The notes under the pieces were generated by a model. It searched no databases, was not told where the DNA came from, and saw only the letters and a list, made by a program, of their open reading frames with translations. Positions 60,501-64,000 of a stretch of 64,000 bases of DNA are shown here, one piece after another. The first letter of the stretch is position 1. Each line of letters begins with the position of its first letter. Origin of the DNA: Pseudomonas vancouverensis (GTDB taxonomy: Bacteria > Pseudomonadota > Gammaproteobacteria > Pseudomonadales > Pseudomonadaceae); contig NZ_RRZK01000031.1 of NCBI RefSeq assembly GCF_004348895.1, positions 1-64,000 on the forward strand. Reading direction: 5' to 3'. A program made the translations under genes and the position numbers.

Positions 60501-62029
60501 AACTGCTGGCGGAAGTAGTCGTACGGCGTGCGCACGCGCTGGGACAGCACGGCCATCGGCGTATCGTCGCCCATCGAACCCACGGCTTCGTAGCCTTGTT
60601 CGCCGAGGGGACGCAGCACCTGGTCGCGCTCTTCGAACGTGACCTGGTACATCTTCATGTATTGCTTGAGCTGGTCGACATCGTAGAACGCCGAACCGTG
60701 GTCGTTGTCTTCCATGGTCGCCTGGATGCGCAGGGCGTTCTTGCGCAGCCATTGCTTGTACGGATGACGGGACTTGAGGCGGTTGTCGATGGCGTCGGTG
60801 TCAAGGATCTGACCGGTTTCGGTGTCCACGGCAAAGATCTGGCCCGGGCCCACGCGGCCCTTGGCGATGACGTCTTCAGGCTGATAGTTCCAGACGCCGA
60901 TTTCCGAGGCCAGGGTGATGAAACCGTTCTTGGTGGTGACCCAGCGCGCCGGACGCAGACCGTTCCGGTCGAGCAGGCACACCGCGTAGCGACCGTCGGT
61001 CATTACGACGCCGGCCGGGCCGTCCCACGGCTCCATGTGCATCGAGTTGTACTCGTAGAATGCACGCAGATCCGGGTCCATGGTCTCGACGTTCTGCCAC
61101 GCTGGCGGAATGATCATGCGCACGCCACGGAACAGGTCGATACCGCCGGTGACCATCAGCTCGAGCATATTGTCCATGCTCGAGGAGTCGGAACCGACGC
61201 GGTTGACCAGCGGGCCGAGCTCTTCCAGGTCCATCAGGTCGTTGCTGAACTTGGTGCGACGGGCCACGGCCCAGTTGCGGTTGCCGGTGATGGTGTTGAT
61301 CTCGCCGTTGTGCGCCAGGAAGCGGAACGGTTGAGCCAATGGCCATTTCGGCAGGGTGTTGGTGGAGAAGCGCTGGTGGAACACGCAAATCGAGGTTTGC
61401 AGGCGCTCATCGCTCAGGTCCGGATAGAAGGCGGTCAAATCCGCCGGCATCATCAGGCCTTTATAAATGATGGTCTTGTGGGAAAAGCTGCACACGTAGT
61501 GGTCGGTATCGGCGGCGTTGGCCACCGACGAGCGACGACGGGAGGTGAACAGCTTGACGGCCATGTCCTGGTCGCTCAAGCCTTCACCGCCGATGAACAC
61601 CTGCTCGATCTGCGGCAGGCGCTCAAGGGCCAGGCGGCCGAGGACGCTGGTGTCGATTGGCACTTTGCGCCAGCCGATCAACTGCAGGCCGGCGGCCAGA
61701 ATCTCGCGGTTCATGTTCTCGCGAGCAGCTTCGGCTTTGACCGGGTCCTGGTTGAAGAAGACCATGCCCACGGCATATTGCTTGGGCATTTCGACGCCGA
61801 AGGTTTCCTGGGCGATCGCTCGCAGGAACACGTCCGGCTTTTGAATCAGCAGACCGCAACCGTCACCGGTCTTGCCGTCGGCATTAATCCCACCGCGGTG
61901 GGTCATGCAGGTCAGGGCCTCGATGGCCGTTTGCAATAGGGTATGACTGGGCTCGCCCTGCATATGGGCTATCAGGCCGAAACCGCAGTTATCCTTGAAT
62001 TCATCTGGTTGGTACAGACCTGCTTTCAT
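57584..62029 (-). CDS. gltB: Glutamate synthase (NADPH) large subunit GltB
   Basis: A 1481-residue enzyme that with GltD makes two glutamates from glutamine and 2-oxoglutarate (GOGAT, ammonia assimilation). ATG at 62029 gives MKAGLYQPDEFKDNCGFG, with Cys15 becoming the N-terminal nucleophile of the glutaminase domain after propeptide removal. A GTG two codons earlier is only 3 bases from the GGTGAG site, so the ATG fits better. The central and FMN-binding domains (GEGGQLPGGKVNGLIAKLRY; ISGYDGGTGASPLTSIKYAG) and the Cys-rich CKYLRICHLNNCATGVAT 3Fe-4S cluster are intact, as is the C-terminal beta-helix of glycine-rich repeats. Confidence 0.98.
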   Translation of the reverse strand: MKAGLYQPDEFKDNCGFGLIAHMQGEPSHTLLQTAIEALTCMTHRGGINADGKTGDGCGLLIQKPDVFLRAIAQETFGVEMPKQYAVGMVFFNQDPVKAEAARENMNREILAAGLQLIGWRKVPIDTSVLGRLALERLPQIEQVFIGGEGLSDQDMAVKLFTSRRRSSVANAADTDHYVCSFSHKTIIYKGLMMPADLTAFYPDLSDERLQTSICVFHQRFSTNTLPKWPLAQPFRFLAHNGEINTITGNRNWAVARRTKFSNDLMDLEELGPLVNRVGSDSSSMDNMLELMVTGGIDLFRGVRMIIPPAWQNVETMDPDLRAFYEYNSMHMEPWDGPAGVVMTDGRYAVCLLDRNGLRPARWVTTKNGFITLASEIGVWNYQPEDVIAKGRVGPGQIFAVDTETGQILDTDAIDNRLKSRHPYKQWLRKNALRIQATMEDNDHGSAFYDVDQLKQYMKMYQVTFEERDQVLRPLGEQGYEAVGSMGDDTPMAVLSQRVRTPYDYFRQQFAQVTNPPIDPLREAIVMSLEICLGAERNIFQESPEHASRVILSSPIISPAKWRSLMNLDRPGFERAIIDLNYDESVGLEAAIRNVADQAEEAVRSGRTQVVLSDRHIAPGKLPIHASLATGAVHHRLTEKGLRCDSNILVETATARDPHHFAVLVGFGASAVYPFLAYEVLGDLIRTGEVLGDLYEVFKNYRKGITKGLLKILSKMGISTITSYRGAQLFEAIGLSEEVCNLSFKGVPSRIKGARFVDIEAEQKALAVEAWSPRKPIQQGGLLKFVHGGEYHAYNPDVVNTLQAAVQQGDYSKFKEYTSLVDNRPVSMIRDLLKVKTLDTPLDISEVEPLESVLKRFDSAGISLGALSPEAHEALAEAMNRLGARSNSGEGGEDPARYGTIKSSKIKQVATGRFGVTPEYLVNAEVLQIKVAQGAKPGEGGQLPGGKVNGLIAKLRYAVPGVTLISPPPHHDIYSIEDLSQLIFDLKQVNPQALVSVKLVAEAGVGTIAAGVAKAYADLITISGYDGGTGASPLTSIKYAGAPWELGLAETHQTLRGNDLRGKVRVQTDGGLKTGLDVIKAAILGAESFGFGTAPMIALGCKYLRICHLNNCATGVATQNEKLRKDHYIGTVDMVVNFFTYVAEETREWLAKLGVRSLEELIGRTDLLEVLNGQTEKQHHLDLTPLLGSDHVPADKPQFCGVDRNPPFDKGLLAEKMVSMATSAINDLSGAEFALDICNCDRSIGARISGEIARKHGNQGMANAPITFRFKGTAGQSFGVWNAGGLNMYLEGDANDYVGKGMTGGKLVIVPPKGSVYRTQDSAIIGNTCLYGATGGKLFAAGTAGERFAVRNSGAHTVVEGTGDHCCEYMTGGFVCVLGKTGYNFGSGMTGGFAYVLDQDNTFVDRVNHELVEIQRISGEAMEAYRSHLQRVLNEYVEETDSEWGRELAENLDDYVRRFWLVKPKAASLKSLLSSTRANPQ

Positions 62030-62138
62030 AGACACTTTCTCACCAGGCTGCCTCTGATCGAGGCAAATTTCTTTTCAATTCAACCACTTACCATCCGCGC
62101 CGAACGTACGCCGGCTTTGCGGGGGCAAAAGGGAGGTC

Positions 62139-62167
62139 ATTGTACACACCGACACTTGGCCTCACAA
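62139..62167 (-). promoter_or_regulatory. Candidate sigma-70 promoter of gltBD
   Basis: On the minus strand TTGTGA (62167-62162) and TACAAT (62144-62139) stand 17 bases apart, 110 bases before the gltB start. The -35 is part of an 8-bp inverted repeat. Confidence 0.5.
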
Positions 62168-62208
62168 ATTTGACGACGAAATGTCGCAAATCTATGTCGC
62201 ATTTGTGA
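62162..62208. promoter_or_regulatory. Operator-like repeats upstream of the gltB promoter
   Basis: TCACAAAT (62162-62169) and ATTTGTGA (62201-62208) are perfect inverted copies. Between and into them lie two direct repeats, ATGTCGCAAAT (62181) and ATGTCGCATTT (62194), 13 bp apart. The arrangement suggests binding of a dimeric regulator next to the -35; which one is unknown. Confidence 0.4.
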
Positions 62209-62352
62209 AAGGTTTAAAGCGATATGCTGTGCTAGTCAAAACTTTTTTAATTTTGACCGCAGCGACTCAAAGACTACTGTGACGCAGACACCACAAGGCA
62301 CGCGGCCCGTAGGGGCGGCGCGCACTTGTAGTATTTTTGAGGTGCCTGGAGA

Positions 62353-62373
62353 GGCGGCCTGGGTAAGGCCGCC
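62353..62373 (-). terminator. GC hairpin after damX
   Basis: GGCGGCCT and AGGCCGCC pair perfectly around a 5-base loop, 7-27 bases past the damX stop. No U run follows, so termination strength is uncertain. Confidence 0.5.
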
Positions 62374-62379
62374 GAATCT

Positions 62380-63972
62380 TCAGCGAGTTGTTGCCAGTTC
62401 CTGTTGGACGCTGGCGACAGTGCGAGGCCAAGGTTTACCAGCCTGAACCTTCGCTGGCAAGGCCTTGATGGCAGATACGGCCGCGTCACGCGTCGGGAAG
62501 CTACCGTAGGTGATGACGTAAAGCGGTTTGCCGTTCAGGACTTTCTTGAAGTAGCGGTACTCGCCGCCCTGTTCCTTGATGAAATTTTGCGCCGTGGCTT
62601 CAGAGCTGGTGCCGAGGATCTGCACCACGTAGTGGCTTGGCGTCTGACCGGCGTACCAGGTGCCACCGGCTGCTTTGGCCGCCGGAGCTGCCTTCTCGAC
62701 AGGCTTGGCCGCTGCCGCCACTGCAGGCTTGGCGGGTGCCGGAGCAGGCTTGGCTGCCGGGGCTGGAGCTGGCGCCGGCTTGGCGCTGGCAACCTGGGTT
62801 GGCGCAGGTGTTGGCTTGGCGGCCGGAGTCGGCGCAGGACCGGCTGGAACGCCCACAGGTGGTGCAGTGGTGGTCACGGTCGGCGGAGTGGCGCTGGAGC
62901 CTTCGACCGGCACGCCATCGTCGCCTTCGGTGATGCCACCGGCCGCCTCGGCGAGCGGTTTGCGCATGACCGGTTGCGAATTACCCACCAACGGCAGCGG
63001 CATCGGCTGTGTGTTGCCGGCGAATTCGACAGCGGGAGCGCCGCCGTTCGACTGAGCGCCCTGGCCCAGTGGCAATTGCGCCTGTTCGTTTGCAGGCGCA
63101 CCGGTGGTCGGTGCCTTGTTGCGACCCGGCATCAACCAGGCGGCAGCTACCGCGACCACGACGACGGCGGAAATCGCCAATACGTGTTTCTTCGGCATAT
63201 TGAACCCCATACTTGGACGCTTGACCGCTGAGCGGCTGGCAATCATGGCTTCGATCATTGCATCGCGGGCGACCTGGTTGATGTTGCCAGGCCAACCTTC
63301 GGAGCTTTCGTGAATATCAGAGATCTGATCCGCGGTGAAAAGTTCGATACCCCGGCCAGCACCTTCCAGCCGCTGGTCCAGATATTCGCGGGTCTCTTCT
63401 TCGGTATAGGGCTGCAGCTCGATGACGTGGAAACGCTCCTCTTCGAGGTGCAACGCCTCCAGCTGAGCGATCAGCGAGGTCTCGCCGAACAGAAATACAT
63501 GCGGACGACCTTCCGGGGCGCCGGCGGCCAGCATCATCAAGGCCTCGAGTCCCGACTCGTCGAGATGCTCGGCATCATCGACCAGCAAATAGACTTCCTG
63601 ACCGGTGAGCGCCAATTGCACCACTTGAGCCAGGATAGCGTCGATATCGGCCTGGGCAACGTTCAGCGCCTGGGCAACCTGACGCAGCACACCGGCGGCA
63701 TCGCCCGCACCACGGGCGGAAACCACCACGCTTTGCACCGATTGCTTGTTGGTGCTGGCCACCAGGGCCTGACGCAACAGGGTCTTGCCGCTGCCTATCG
63801 GACCAGTGACCACCAGCAGCAACTGGCTGTAACGTGCCAGGTGATGCAATTGCCCCAGTACGGGTTTGCGCTGGGCCGGGAAAAATTTGAAGCCAGGGAC
63901 CCGTGGCGCAAAGGGGTCGTGACTCAACTGGTAATGGCCGAGGAAAGCCTCGTCGGCATGCAAACTAGTCAT
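62380..63972 (-). CDS. damX: DamX-like SPOR-domain protein with AAA ATPase domain
   Basis: A 530-residue bitopic protein. Residues 1-240 are a cytoplasmic ExeA-like AAA ATPase with Walker A TGPIGSGKT (Lys63) and Walker B VYLLVDDAEH; a membrane helix at 263-282 follows, then a long Pro/Ala/Lys-rich periplasmic linker (about 380-440) and a C-terminal SPOR domain (about 448-525) that binds denuded glycan at the division septum. The DamX region next to aroB/aroK and upstream of gltB is conserved in pseudomonads, where this protein is longer than E. coli DamX because of the ATPase domain. Confidence 0.92.
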   Translation of the reverse strand: MTSLHADEAFLGHYQLSHDPFAPRVPGFKFFPAQRKPVLGQLHHLARYSQLLLVVTGPIGSGKTLLRQALVASTNKQSVQSVVVSARGAGDAAGVLRQVAQALNVAQADIDAILAQVVQLALTGQEVYLLVDDAEHLDESGLEALMMLAAGAPEGRPHVFLFGETSLIAQLEALHLEEERFHVIELQPYTEEETREYLDQRLEGAGRGIELFTADQISDIHESSEGWPGNINQVARDAMIEAMIASRSAVKRPSMGFNMPKKHVLAISAVVVVAVAAAWLMPGRNKAPTTGAPANEQAQLPLGQGAQSNGGAPAVEFAGNTQPMPLPLVGNSQPVMRKPLAEAAGGITEGDDGVPVEGSSATPPTVTTTAPPVGVPAGPAPTPAAKPTPAPTQVASAKPAPAPAPAAKPAPAPAKPAVAAAAKPVEKAAPAAKAAGGTWYAGQTPSHYVVQILGTSSEATAQNFIKEQGGEYRYFKKVLNGKPLYVITYGSFPTRDAAVSAIKALPAKVQAGKPWPRTVASVQQELATTR

Positions 63973-64000
63973 CGCGTTCTTATTAACCTTTAAGCTGAGC

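Larger units (their letters stand above)
62030..62379. other. gltB-damX gap: gltB leader, promoter, inverted repeats and damX hairpin
   Basis: The 350-bp gap holds the gltB leader, the candidate promoter (62139-62167), repeat structures just upstream (62162-62208), an AT-rich inverted repeat GTCAAAA-N9-TTTTGAC at 62235-62257 and, next to damX, a GC hairpin. No open frame or RNA gene was recognised. Confidence 0.5.

Noticed and set aside
59204..61939. A 911-codon open frame on the plus strand opposite gltB
   Set aside because: Antisense shadow of gltB with biased composition and no recognisable domain; the same holds for 57740-59134 and for 16542-18581 opposite mscK.
63983..64000. 3' end of aroB at the right edge (codons ending in TAA at 63983)
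   Set aside because: aroB is expected upstream of damX, but 18 bases are not enough to recognise it; left unannotated.

Overview
The window is a chromosomal segment of a Pseudomonas of the fluorescens group. This is inferred from GC-rich codon use, Pseudomonas-type REP/REPIN repeats (GGGAGCGAGCTTGCTCGCGAT and GGCGAGGGAGCTTGCTCCC families) in many gaps, and protein sequences that read as typical Pseudomonas PutA, GltB, HemE, NhaP2 and MscK. No rRNA, tRNA, CRISPR array, prophage, IS element or RAYT transposase was recognised.

Layout. 1-126: the start of a PAAR-repeat protein (type VI secretion spike tip) running off the left edge. 415-6309: divergent proline catabolism genes putP and putA, separated by a control region with six GTTGCA hexamers, the PutA operator core. 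6569-8371: a 600-residue acyl-CoA dehydrogenase. 8545-13013: two chemoreceptors flanking a zapA / ZapB-like pair. 13316-20485: nhaP2 (K+/H+ antiporter), mscK (mechanosensitive channel), selO (protein AMPylase) and trxC (thioredoxin 2). 20600-21370: a ParA-like ATPase with no ParB beside it.

21646-39843: the largest feature is a 20-gene aryl-polyene (APE, xanthomonadin-like) pigment cluster on the + strand, almost all genes touching or overlapping. An ammonia-lyase can make an aryl-acrylate starter. An acyl-ACP ligase fused to a dehydratase loads it. Two ACPs, two ketosynthases, a chain-length-factor-like protein, a ketoreductase and dehydratases extend it. A methyltransferase and a halogenase-like flavoenzyme may decorate the aryl head. 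Two acyltransferases and a glycosyltransferase presumably attach the chain to a lipid, and LolA-like, MMPL and lipoprotein components move it to the outer membrane. Unusual points are the ligase-dehydratase fusion, the halogenase-type motifs, a CPA2-like transporter, and REPIN sequence in or beside two genes.

40078-43546: two small envelope proteins, a LysR regulator and a divergent YnfM-type MFS exporter. 43539-52907: a complete type II secretion core operon, gspC to gspM on the - strand, without a prepilin peptidase. Immediately upstream in the same direction is a GbpA-type chitin-active lytic polysaccharide monooxygenase (53053-54519), so the system looks dedicated to or centred on that enzyme, as in the Txc/CbpE pairing described in P. 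aeruginosa PA7.

54814-63972: conserved housekeeping block on the - strand: hemE, gltD, gltB and damX. Motif and boundary statements come from reading the sequence; no database search was run, so family names are by recognition.
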